Shown piece after piece: positions 44,378-52,335 of a stretch of 64,000 nt of DNA; position 1 is the first letter of the stretch, and every line of letters starts with the position of its first letter. Position numbers and translations under genes: made by a program. This DNA is from Bacteroidota bacterium (GTDB lineage Bacteria > Bacteroidota > Bacteroidia > Chitinophagales > Chitinophagaceae). A model generated the notes under the pieces. It made no database searches, was not told the DNA's origin, and saw only the letters and a program-made list of their open reading frames with translations. The stretch lies in contig JAUZNZ010000005.1 of NCBI GenBank assembly GCA_030706735.1, forward strand, positions 62,001 through 126,000, read 5' to 3'.

Positions 44378-45349
44378 ATGCATTACAGGACATTTGGAAG
44401 GACCGGCTGGAAGGTCAGCGAGGTCGGCTATGGCATGTGGGGTCTTGCGGGGTGGACAGGCAATGACGATGAAGAGACCAACCGGTCGCTCGACCTGTCC
44501 GTAGCAAAAGGTTGCAATTTTTTCGATACGGCCTGGGGATATGGCGCCGGCAGAAGTGAACAGATCCTTGGAGCCCTGCTGCGCCGGCATAAGGATCAAC
44601 GCCTCTATATTGCCACCAAGATCCCACCCAAGAATTTTATCTGGCCTTCTCGCAGAGAGTTCACGCTGGACGACTGTTTTCCGCCGGCGCATATCCGTGA
44701 ATACACGGAAAAGAGCCTCAGGAACCTGGGTGTAGATTGCATCGACCTCCAGCAGTTCCATGTGTGGGAGGACTCCTGGGCCGGGGATGACCGATGGCAG
44801 CGTACGGTAGAGGACCTGAAAAAAGAGGGCAAGATCCGGGCAGCCGGCATCAGCATCAATCGATGGGAGCCGGAGAATGCGCTGCAAACCCTGGAAACGG
44901 GAATGATCGACGCGGTGCAAGTGATCTACAACCTATTCGACCAGGCCCCGGAAGACCGGCTTTTTCCCTTGTGTCAGGAGAAGAATATCGGCATCATCGC
45001 GCGCGTTCCCTTCGACGAAGGCACCCTTACCGGAAGCTTTTCCCTGGAGACACGGTTTCCTAAAGAAGATTGGCGCAGCACGTATTTCGTAGAAGAGAAC
45101 CTGCGTCAGAGCGTCGCGCATGCGGACCGGTTGAGGCCTCTTGTTCCGGCCGGCATGACCATGGCGGAAATGGCCTTGCGCTTTATTTTGAGCAATCCCC
45201 TCGTACATACCACCATACCCGGCATGAGAAAAGAAAAGAATGTCCTGGCCAATACGGCCGTCAGCGATGGAAAGGGACTGGGCGCCGATCTGCTCGCCAT
45301 GCTGAAAGACCACCGCTGGGACCGTACGCCCACTGCATGGTCGCAATAA
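44378..45349 (+). CDS. Aldo/keto reductase
   Basis: 323 residues from ATG 44378 (MHYRTFGRTGWKVSEVGYGM, preceded by ACGAGGG). Tetrad motifs: FFDTAWGYGAGRSE (D, Y), IATKIPP (K), LQQFHVWED (H). More like the AKR family of Kv-beta/YdhF-type with a Trp-rich loop. Followed 17 bp later by a DinB protein. Substrate unknown. Confidence 0.9.
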   Translation: MHYRTFGRTGWKVSEVGYGMWGLAGWTGNDDEETNRSLDLSVAKGCNFFDTAWGYGAGRSEQILGALLRRHKDQRLYIATKIPPKNFIWPSRREFTLDDCFPPAHIREYTEKSLRNLGVDCIDLQQFHVWEDSWAGDDRWQRTVEDLKKEGKIRAAGISINRWEPENALQTLETGMIDAVQVIYNLFDQAPEDRLFPLCQEKNIGIIARVPFDEGTLTGSFSLETRFPKEDWRSTYFVEENLRQSVAHADRLRPLVPAGMTMAEMALRFILSNPLVHTTIPGMRKEKNVLANTAVSDGKGLGADLLAMLKDHRWDRTPTAWSQ

Positions 45350-45366
45350 ATGGAAAAAAGAAAGAT

Positions 45367-45870
45367 ATGAGCCAATCACCGCGCGAACTTGAAATGACGG
45401 GAAAGGGATTCAGCGAGGTCCTTTCCCTGTTCGGGCAACAAGACATCAATACCGTTCCCTTCGAAGGCAGCTGGACTGCGGGACAAGTGGCGGAACACGT
45501 ACTCAAGTCCGTTTCTGGCATTCTGAATGTCCTGAAAGGAAAGACCGCCTCTACGGAACGGGACCCTGCGAACAAGATCGCTTCGATCAAGGCGCTCTTC
45601 CTGAACTTCGACAATAAGTTGAAGAACCCCGAGTTCCTAACCCCTACGGCAGATCCAAAAGAAAAGGGGGCGCTATTGACTGCGCTGGAAAGAAAATTCA
45701 GCGGCATCTCCGAGGTGATGAAGACGGAGGACCTGACGCTGACCTGTTTGGAAAGGGAATTCCCGGGCGTGGGCCCGCTCACGCGGGTGGAATGGATTTC
45801 CCTTGTCGTGTACCATACGGAGCGGCATACCCATCAGCTAAATAATATCAGAAAGCATTTTGATGAATAA
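45367..45870 (+). CDS. DinB-family (metal-dependent) protein
   Basis: 167 residues starting at ATG 45367 with a good GA-rich ribosome-binding site (AAGAAAG). Four-helix-bundle DinB/YfiT-like with three His positions: one in AEHVLKS, two in YHTERHTHQLNN. Members are thiol or bacillithiol transferase-like enzymes or unknown. Co-oriented with the aldo/keto reductase, so a detoxification pair is plausible but not shown. Confidence 0.82.
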   Translation: MSQSPRELEMTGKGFSEVLSLFGQQDINTVPFEGSWTAGQVAEHVLKSVSGILNVLKGKTASTERDPANKIASIKALFLNFDNKLKNPEFLTPTADPKEKGALLTALERKFSGISEVMKTEDLTLTCLEREFPGVGPLTRVEWISLVVYHTERHTHQLNNIRKHFDE

Positions 45871-45917
45871 TGATAGCTAGTCAACCGGCGAAATGAAATT
45901 AGGACAAACCGGTGGAA

Positions 45918-46382
45918 TTAATTTTTGAACCTGGAGGCCAGTTCGTCGAGGAGGGGGATCTGGGCGGCGAGTATTTTATTCCTTGCTTCGGCGATCGGGA
46001 ACCAATCTCCCTTATCGACTTCCGGAAAGCTGATCTTGCGACCGGAACGCGGAGGCCATCGCATGGAAAACGTATTACTTTTTACCAGGGCGGGCACGAT
46101 GTCGCCTGCGGCAGCCCAGGCGTGTACCCGTTTTCCCGATTTCTGGCGGATGGGCGTGAGCAGGTGAAAGGGCGCGGCCGGCGTGAATCCGGTCTCCTCC
46201 GTGAATTCCCGTATCGCTGCCGCCAGGGGTTCCTCCGGGGCCAGGAATTCTCCTTTTGGGATCGTCCAACTTCCCAGGTCCTTGTTCTTCCAGAACGGGC
46301 CACCCGGGTGAACGAGGAATACCTCCAGGTCGGTATGGAGGAGACGGTATAATAATATCCCGGCGCTTTCCTTTTTTGCCAT
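45918..46382 (-). CDS. Nudix hydrolase
   Basis: 154 residues. The Nudix box is complete: GEFLAPEEPLAAAIREFTEE TGF (GX5EX7REUXEEXGU). The protein also has VHPGGPFWKNKDLGSWTIPKG at the N-terminus. This group hydrolyses dinucleoside polyphosphates or other nucleoside diphosphates linked to X, with Mg2+. Start ATG 46382 looks right. Confidence 0.92.
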   Translation of the reverse strand: MAKKESAGILLYRLLHTDLEVFLVHPGGPFWKNKDLGSWTIPKGEFLAPEEPLAAAIREFTEETGFTPAAPFHLLTPIRQKSGKRVHAWAAAGDIVPALVKSNTFSMRWPPRSGRKISFPEVDKGDWFPIAEARNKILAAQIPLLDELASRFKN

Positions 46383-46487
46383 AATTGACTTTTCCCAAAT
46401 AATCGGCCAATCTTTCCTGATGCCGAATCTGATCCCAAAGATACTACAAGGTCACCAATCCCGCGATCGCCCGGATGATATGGCGGA

Positions 46488-48824
46488 TCACTTGACGGCG
46501 ATCGTGAGGGTGGCGGGTTCCAGTTTATCGGCGGTTGCCTTGATGCTGATCCCGCCGCCCGGCGTGGTGGCCCTGACGAGTGCGATGCAGGTCCCTTTCC
46601 AGGCAAAGCGTTTTGATCCCAGGAAGGATTCCGACGAAGCCAGGTCGCCGTTGTCTACGCCCGCCAGGCGACCTGCCCCGGTAACTGTGAAGGTCAGCTG
46701 ATCATCCGCCGTCGGGCAGGGCACCCCGTTAGCGTCGACGACCGTGGCCCTGATGATACAGATATCGTTCCAATCCGCCGCGATCCGATCGCGATCGGCC
46801 TTGAGTTCGATGCGTGCGGGCGGACCGGCAGTCTTCCATTCCCTTGTAGCCACCACCCGGCCGTTATTCCTCCCCACGACCCGAAGGGTGCCTTTTTCGA
46901 AAGTAAGCTGCCAGCTTCGCGGCGACGCGTTGTCGGCGGGTCTGGGACGGACGCCATGGGATCGGTCATTGAGGAACAACTCGACCTCGTCGCAGTTGCT
47001 GAAGACCTGCACCCGTGCATCGTCATAGGTATCCATATCGGCCGGTGTCCAATCGGATACCCAGGCGCCTTCTCCGGCGTTCTGCTCTTTGCGCATGGCG
47101 TAGACCATGGGCTGACCGCTCCACCAGCTTTGGCGCTGATAGCCGACATTTCGCTCCGTACCGGTTCTGTCGAAAAGACCCTGGCCGTTGACCAGGGAGG
47201 GCCAGTCCGCCTCCCCGAGGTAGTCGAAACCCGTCCATAGGAACTGTCCCGCCATGAATGGGTTATCACGCAAGGCCAGCCATGCCGTCAATCCGTGTTG
47301 ATTTTCCGTTCCGATCACCTTCCGGGCGGGCTTGCTTTCATGCGCGGCGACGAGTTCATTCTCCCGGTAATTCTGGCCCACCACGTCCATCAAGTCCGCC
47401 AGCCCGTTCTCATACACGTGGGACAAGGCCGGGCGGAAGAGGGCCATCGTTACGCCGCGCGTGCCGTCAAGGGAATGGATGAGATCCTGTTGCATCTTGT
47501 ATTTCCGGAAGCCGGAACTGTCGTTCAGATTGTCATGGATCTCATTACCTACGCTATAGAGAATAATGGAGGGATGATTGCGGTCGCGCAGCACCATATC
47601 CCTGGTATCCTTTTCCCAGCAGCTTGAAAAATACAGGTTATAGCCATTCTCGGCGCTGCTCTTGCGTGCATTCCAGGTGTCGAAGGTCTCTTCCATCACC
47701 AGGAAGCCCATCCGATCGCAGAGGTCGAGAAACTCCGGAGCCGGCGGGTTATGCGCGGTCCGGATCGCATTCACGCCTGCCTGCTTCAACAATTCAAGCC
47801 TTCGTTCCCATATCCGAAGCGGTACGGCGGCGCCGACGGCGCCGCCGTCATGATGCAGGCACACCCCTTTGATCTTGATATTCTCTCCGTTCAGCCAGAA
47901 GCCGGTGGCGGCTTCGAAGCGGATCTGCCGTATGCCGAAAGCTGTATTGTATTCATCGATCGCCTGTTTCCCCACCCGGAGAGTGATTTTTGCGAGATAA
48001 AGAGGAGATTTGTCGCAGCCCCAGAGCGAGGGGTGATCCACTACCCCTTGTTGGGTTACTTCCGCCGTTGCGCCTGCCGCGACCGAACAGGGAGTCGAAA
48101 GCGTTTGCAGAAGTGTTCCGGCCGGGGAAAAGATCCTGGTTTCCATGATCAGGTTCGAATTCGCGTCTGATTGATTCATGACGCTGACATGCATCATCCA
48201 TTTTGCCCTCGCCGCCGAGACTTCCGGCGTGGACAGGAACGTCCCCCAATGATCGACATGCACCGGAGCGGTCTTTACAAGCCGTGTATGACGATAGATG
48301 CCGGAACCGGTATACCAGCGGGAGTACGGTTGTATCGAATTATCCGCGCGAACGGAAATGATATTGAGGGCATGAGGGCCGAAATGCAAATGGCCGGTCA
48401 GTTCATATTGAAAGCTGCTGTATCCGTATGGACGATGACCGAGATGCCAGCCATTGATCCAAACATCGCTGTTCATCATGATCCCGTCGAATTCGATAAA
48501 GAGGCGTCGTTGCCCATCGTCTTCAGGCAACATGAAGCGCTTGCGGTACCACCCTACGCCCGCTTCCACATATCCCCCTCCCCTGCCGGTCGGATTGGTA
48601 CGTGCGTATCCCCCTTCAATGCTCCAGTCATGGGGAAGGTCCAGACTTCGCCAGGCGGAATCGGAGAATGCCGGTTGTTCGGCCCCCGCGGGATCTCCTT
48701 TCAGGAACTTCCAATCCTGATCGAAAGAAAGCACACGGCGTTGCGCATGAGCGGCAGAATGAAAGTACAGGAGGAAAAAAAAAGTACGGGTCAGCGTATT
48801 TATTCGTCGAGCGGAGACAAGCAT
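46488..48824 (-). CDS. Glycoside hydrolase family 2 (beta-galactosidase type), secreted
   Basis: 778 residues, signal peptide with AHAQ cleavage site (~residue 28). Order: sugar-binding jelly roll (~30-190), Ig-like domain (~195-300), TIM barrel with acid/base E428 (SVGNEI) and nucleophile E507 (VIGTENQHG), then C-terminal domains of the GH2 type (DUF4982-like and a big beta domain). GH2 enzymes cleave beta-galactosides, beta-glucuronides or beta-mannosides; specificity unresolved. The next gene in the same direction is the multidomain esterase, 60 bp upstream. Confidence 0.9.
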   Translation of the reverse strand: MLVSARRINTLTRTFFFLLYFHSAAHAQRRVLSFDQDWKFLKGDPAGAEQPAFSDSAWRSLDLPHDWSIEGGYARTNPTGRGGGYVEAGVGWYRKRFMLPEDDGQRRLFIEFDGIMMNSDVWINGWHLGHRPYGYSSFQYELTGHLHFGPHALNIISVRADNSIQPYSRWYTGSGIYRHTRLVKTAPVHVDHWGTFLSTPEVSAARAKWMMHVSVMNQSDANSNLIMETRIFSPAGTLLQTLSTPCSVAAGATAEVTQQGVVDHPSLWGCDKSPLYLAKITLRVGKQAIDEYNTAFGIRQIRFEAATGFWLNGENIKIKGVCLHHDGGAVGAAVPLRIWERRLELLKQAGVNAIRTAHNPPAPEFLDLCDRMGFLVMEETFDTWNARKSSAENGYNLYFSSCWEKDTRDMVLRDRNHPSIILYSVGNEIHDNLNDSSGFRKYKMQQDLIHSLDGTRGVTMALFRPALSHVYENGLADLMDVVGQNYRENELVAAHESKPARKVIGTENQHGLTAWLALRDNPFMAGQFLWTGFDYLGEADWPSLVNGQGLFDRTGTERNVGYQRQSWWSGQPMVYAMRKEQNAGEGAWVSDWTPADMDTYDDARVQVFSNCDEVELFLNDRSHGVRPRPADNASPRSWQLTFEKGTLRVVGRNNGRVVATREWKTAGPPARIELKADRDRIAADWNDICIIRATVVDANGVPCPTADDQLTFTVTGAGRLAGVDNGDLASSESFLGSKRFAWKGTCIALVRATTPGGGISIKATADKLEPATLTIAVK

Positions 48825-48884
48825 AATTCGTTTTTCTCCCCTAAACTACGCAAACCCGTACGTAAACCGTCCTGTTCTATCCTG

Positions 48885-51185
48885 TCACAACTTCAGGATC
48901 TTTCTGGTCTCCTTCACGCTGCCCATCTGAATGGTAATAAAATAAACGCCGGCAGACAGATCGCCTGTTGCGACGGTAACCGCGGACATTTGTTGATCTT
49001 TATTGACGAGCAAATTACGCTTCGTCGCCCCCGCCTGATCTGTAATGGTAACCATCACGGTACCCGTGTAGGCATTGTTGAGCTCGATCAGGAAATGATC
49101 GCGCACCGGATTCGGATAGATCGTGCAGGACGGCGTCCTCAGGCCCGTCGAATCCAGGCCGGAGATGGCAGTAGCCGACGCCGCGGCAGGGATCGTTGCC
49201 ACCGAGGCGGAACTCGTTCCGGACGTTTCGGTGATGACAAATCCATTCAGGTAGTTATAACTGTTCGGCGTGCTGATCGTGATCGCGATCTGTCCCTGGC
49301 CGTCGGGGGCAAGGCCGGAAAGAGTGGCTTTGTTCGCCAGGTTGTCGTACGTAGCGACCGAGGCGGACTGGCCGCCGGCGGTGAAGACCGTACTGCTGCC
49401 GGTGTTAGAGTTCCTGCTGGCATATAATTCAATCGTGTATTTCGCGCCCGACTTCAGACCGGATAAGGTCAACGTCCTGTTTATCTCGCAATAGCTGCTG
49501 TACCGGAGTACTTCCGCCGGGGCCATGGCGCCTCCGTATGAGGATGAATTATCCACGATGGATTCATTGATGCTCAACGTCGCCGCAATGCCCGAAGAGG
49601 TGCCATCCGTATAATTGAGGGTATTCGAGGTGACGAGATCATTCACGTTCCAGTTATTCCATTGCGTATTATTGTAGGGATTGTCGCCGCCATATACATT
49701 CACGTCGATAAAACGACTGCCTGCTGTCGAAGGTTGCGTGACAGGGGGCGGCACCACCACGGGAGCCGCATTTACCGTGACCTGCACGGTAGCGCTTACA
49801 CTACCGTTTAGGGTCAGCTGAAATAGGTAGACGCCCTGGACCAGCCCGGTGACGGTCGTGGTGACGGAAGAGGAGGAAGTGATCGTGCCGGCGGAGGGGC
49901 CCGACTTCTTTATCCATTTATAACTGGTGATCGTTCCGGTGGAGGCGGCTCCGCTCAGTGTGACCTGGTTGGTGGGCAACGTGATCGTTTGCGGGCTGCC
50001 GGCGTTGGCGACCGGCGTGGCCGGCGGCGTGACGACGGCCGCATTGACAGTGACCTGGACGGTGGATGTGCTGCCTCCGTTGAGAGTGAGTTTGAAAACA
50101 TAGGTTCCCTGCACCAGCCCTGTGACCGTCGTGGTGACGGAGGAGGGAGAGGTGATCGTACCTGCAGACGGCCCGGATGATTTGGTCCAGGAGTAGGAGG
50201 TGATCGTGCCGGTCGACCCGCTACCGCTCAGTGTGACCTGATTGGCAGGCAGCGTAATCGTCAGTGCGCTGCCTGCGTTGGCGACGGGTGCCGGCGGCGG
50301 AGGCGGGGCTGTTGTGGACCCGCCAAGCGTATTAGCCAGCATCCAGGAATATATACTGTAGCTGGCTGTCACGCCATTCCAGGTAAAGTTTTCCGTATAG
50401 GCAGGATTATAAAACGGGCCCCAGGGTCCATGGCCGGTGTTAAAAGTGGTGAACCTGGCGTAGCCACTTTTGGCATTATTTATTACGGAGACGTAGTCCA
50501 TCGTCGCATCTCCGTGAACATCGTTGATGGGATCACCGAAACCCCAGCACTTCGTTCCATTGGCGACCGCGATATTTCCCCATGACTGAATGGGATCGTT
50601 GGATGCCTGGCTCATCGGCACCACCGTCGCGGCCGGATACGTTCGTTTGTCGCTGCTCCCGCCGGCGGGTGGATCTTCCGCCGGATCAAGCTGTGAAACA
50701 TATTCAACCACGCTCATGCCTCCCGCACTAAGTCCGGTCAGATGGATCCTGTTCACATCCACCCGATAGGTCTTCACCAGGTAGTTGACGACATTCGCCA
50801 ACTGATCCCCGGCCATATCCCAATCCGCGGCCTGCGGGGATACTACGATAAATTGCTCCTGGGCGCCCGTGACCGGGTTCTTGAAGGAGGACGGCCAACC
50901 GCCGTGTTCGATGAAATAGGCGGGGCCGCCGGAGCCCGAGGAGTTATAGATCTTGGCAAGACCGGTTCCGGCCGTGCCGCCATCGGCCGCCTCCCCGGTG
51001 CCATGGCAGAATACAAGTAAGGGGTACGATTTGGAACTGCTGTTGTAATCGGACGGCAGATAGAGTAAGGCCTGGTACGTCGGCGAACTACTGCTCGTGT
51101 AGGGTACGTTGATCGTTTTTTCGACCTGGGCGTTGGCGACCGTAAAATAAAACAGAGCCAGCACGGATGCTAGAATTGTCCTCAT
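48885..51185 (-). CDS. Multidomain secreted esterase with two PKD-like repeats and a T9SS tail
   Basis: 766 residues. Signal peptide, then an alpha/beta hydrolase (residues ~22-290) of the PHB depolymerase/feruloyl-esterase type with nucleophile S153 in GLSAGG. A Pro-rich linker leads to two near-identical 84-residue PKD/K319L-like domains (residues ~300-383 and ~391-475). Then a CBM/malectin-like domain (SRFIDVNVYGGDNPYNNTQW) and a type A T9SS sorting domain (CTIYPNPVRDHFLIEL) at the C-terminus. The protein is thus exported by the type IX system and attached to the cell surface or released. Confidence 0.88.
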   Translation of the reverse strand: MRTILASVLALFYFTVANAQVEKTINVPYTSSSSPTYQALLYLPSDYNSSSKSYPLLVFCHGTGEAADGGTAGTGLAKIYNSSGSGGPAYFIEHGGWPSSFKNPVTGAQEQFIVVSPQAADWDMAGDQLANVVNYLVKTYRVDVNRIHLTGLSAGGMSVVEYVSQLDPAEDPPAGGSSDKRTYPAATVVPMSQASNDPIQSWGNIAVANGTKCWGFGDPINDVHGDATMDYVSVINNAKSGYARFTTFNTGHGPWGPFYNPAYTENFTWNGVTASYSIYSWMLANTLGGSTTAPPPPPAPVANAGSALTITLPANQVTLSGSGSTGTITSYSWTKSSGPSAGTITSPSSVTTTVTGLVQGTYVFKLTLNGGSTSTVQVTVNAAVVTPPATPVANAGSPQTITLPTNQVTLSGAASTGTITSYKWIKKSGPSAGTITSSSSVTTTVTGLVQGVYLFQLTLNGSVSATVQVTVNAAPVVVPPPVTQPSTAGSRFIDVNVYGGDNPYNNTQWNNWNVNDLVTSNTLNYTDGTSSGIAATLSINESIVDNSSSYGGAMAPAEVLRYSSYCEINRTLTLSGLKSGAKYTIELYASRNSNTGSSTVFTAGGQSASVATYDNLANKATLSGLAPDGQGQIAITISTPNSYNYLNGFVITETSGTSSASVATIPAAASATAISGLDSTGLRTPSCTIYPNPVRDHFLIELNNAYTGTVMVTITDQAGATKRNLLVNKDQQMSAVTVATGDLSAGVYFITIQMGSVKETRKILKL
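49761..50288 (-). repeat. Tandem duplicated PKD-like domain inside the esterase gene
   Basis: 50037-50288 and 49761-50015 code for two domains sharing long identities (SSGPSAGTIT, VTTTVTGLVQG, TVQVTVNAA, NQVTLSG). The two copies lie head to tail with a short Thr/Pro linker. Recent duplication or homogenising recombination is likely. Confidence 0.75.
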
Positions 51186-51264
51186 AGGTTATTGGATTTT
51201 TAGCTGTTTTCACAAAGTGTTTGCTACTATCTGATTGTTGGTTTTGCTACGATCAATACGGACC

Positions 51265-51290
51265 TTTTCCCAATCCAGGATTGGGGAAAA
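51265..51290. promoter_or_regulatory. Large near-perfect dyad between esterase and DoxX-like genes
   Basis: A 12-bp arm TTTTCCCAATCC (51265-51276) meets its inverted copy at 51278-51290 with one extra G. Central base A at 51277. It lies in the divergent promoter region of the esterase (minus) and the DoxX-like gene (plus). A transcription-factor site or a bidirectional terminator is possible. Confidence 0.45.
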
Positions 51291-51438
51291 AATTTCACAC
51301 ATTAAACGGGTGATGAATAATCTACGCGGGAGGGGTTGCGAGGTTCTTAAACAGCCATTATCGGGCCAAAATTGGTTAACATTAACATTTGCGATCAAAA
51401 AAAATCGTTGGCAAACAGGTTGAGCTTTTAGGGGCGGC

Positions 51439-51475
51439 TGTACAAACTTGTACAGGCTTTGCATCAACTTGTACA
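51439..51475. promoter_or_regulatory. TTGTACA operator-like repeats upstream of the DoxX-like gene
   Basis: TGTACAA (51439-51445), AC, TTGTACA (51448-51454) is a perfect 7-2-7 dyad. A further TTGTACA(A) lies at 51469-51475, exactly 21 bp (two helical turns) further on. The start codon is at 51520. No regulator gene is adjacent. Confidence 0.5.
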
Positions 51476-51519
51476 ACCCCTTTTGGATCTTCAATCCGAC
51501 TCATCCGGATATTTGCGAT

Positions 51520-52335
51520 ATGAATAAATATGGTCATATCATAATCCGGTCAGGCCTCTTTTTTTTCGGCGTCACCCTGATCGGCATCGGCGTGTTGCAA
51601 GTGGTCTTTGCCGATTTCGAATCCGTCATATTACCCTACTGGCCGGACCGGTTCCCCGGAAAATTGATCGGCGTCTATATTGCAAGCCTGGGACTGATCA
51701 TACCGGGGATGGTGTTGCTGCTGGGGAAGGACCTGCGCAAGCTATGCCTTTGGTTGGGGGTTGCTTTCTTATTGTTGTTTCTCATTGGTCATCTCCCCTA
51801 TCGCCTGGTTCACGACCTGCATTCCATGGGACCCTGGACGAATAGTTTGAAGACCCTGACCTTTTCGGGAGGGGCCCTTCTCCTCGCGAAGGCCTTGCCG
51901 GGGAAGGGTCCAGGTTTGGTAGAAAAGGTCGTACCCGCCGCGCCGTTATTCATCGCGATCTTCCTGATCTTTTGCGGGATTGAGCACTTCGTGTATGCAC
52001 CCTTCGTAGCGACCCTCGTGCCGGCCTGGATCCCCGGCGCCATGTTCTGGACCTATTTCGCGGGCGCCGCGCTTATTGCGGCGGGGCTGGGCATCCTTCT
52101 CCCCATGACCAGGAGGCTGGCGGCTGCGCTGCTGGGCGCGATGATCTTCCTTTGGCTGCTCATGCTGCATATCCCGAGGGCAGTCGCCGATCCCATCGGA
52201 CTGAATGGGAACGAATGCGTGAGCGTTTTCGAAGCTTTGTCATTCAGTGGCTTCGCCTTCGTGCTGGCGGTGATCTCCGGGCGGGATGGCCGCGGACGGG
52301 GCGATAGCAGGCAAGCTGCCGACGGGCGTCTTTAA
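51520..52335 (+). CDS. DoxX-like/unknown integral membrane protein
   Basis: 271 residues from ATG 51520 (MNKYGHIIIRSGLFFFGVTL); the frame further upstream has an unlikely leader. About 7-8 hydrophobic helices, with repeated IGIGVLQVVFADFES and FCGIEHFVYAPFVATLVPAW (two similar halves: GHFxYPF-like motifs), as in DoxX/DUF417-like proteins. A possible role is unknown; two operator dyads precede it. Its stop overlaps the convergent esterase/SMP-30 gene by 4 bp. Confidence 0.72.
   Translation: MNKYGHIIIRSGLFFFGVTLIGIGVLQVVFADFESVILPYWPDRFPGKLIGVYIASLGLIIPGMVLLLGKDLRKLCLWLGVAFLLLFLIGHLPYRLVHDLHSMGPWTNSLKTLTFSGGALLLAKALPGKGPGLVEKVVPAAPLFIAIFLIFCGIEHFVYAPFVATLVPAWIPGAMFWTYFAGAALIAAGLGILLPMTRRLAAALLGAMIFLWLLMLHIPRAVADPIGLNGNECVSVFEALSFSGFAFVLAVISGRDGRGRGDSRQAADGRL

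Larger units (their letters stand above)
51186..51519. other. Divergent promoter region of esterase and DoxX-like genes
   Basis: 334 bp with no gene. It holds the two dyads listed separately, AT-rich blocks and an open frame (51210-51494, minus) without protein-like features. Confidence 0.5.

Noticed and set aside
45070-45870. 266-residue version of the DinB protein
   Set aside because: The added part is a shadow of the aldo/keto reductase; a good ribosome-binding site precedes ATG 45367.
48171-49427. 418-codon plus-strand open frame
   Set aside because: It lies antisense to the GH2 and esterase genes, both clearly coding on the minus strand. Its composition (Arg, Gly, His rich) is typical of a shadow frame.
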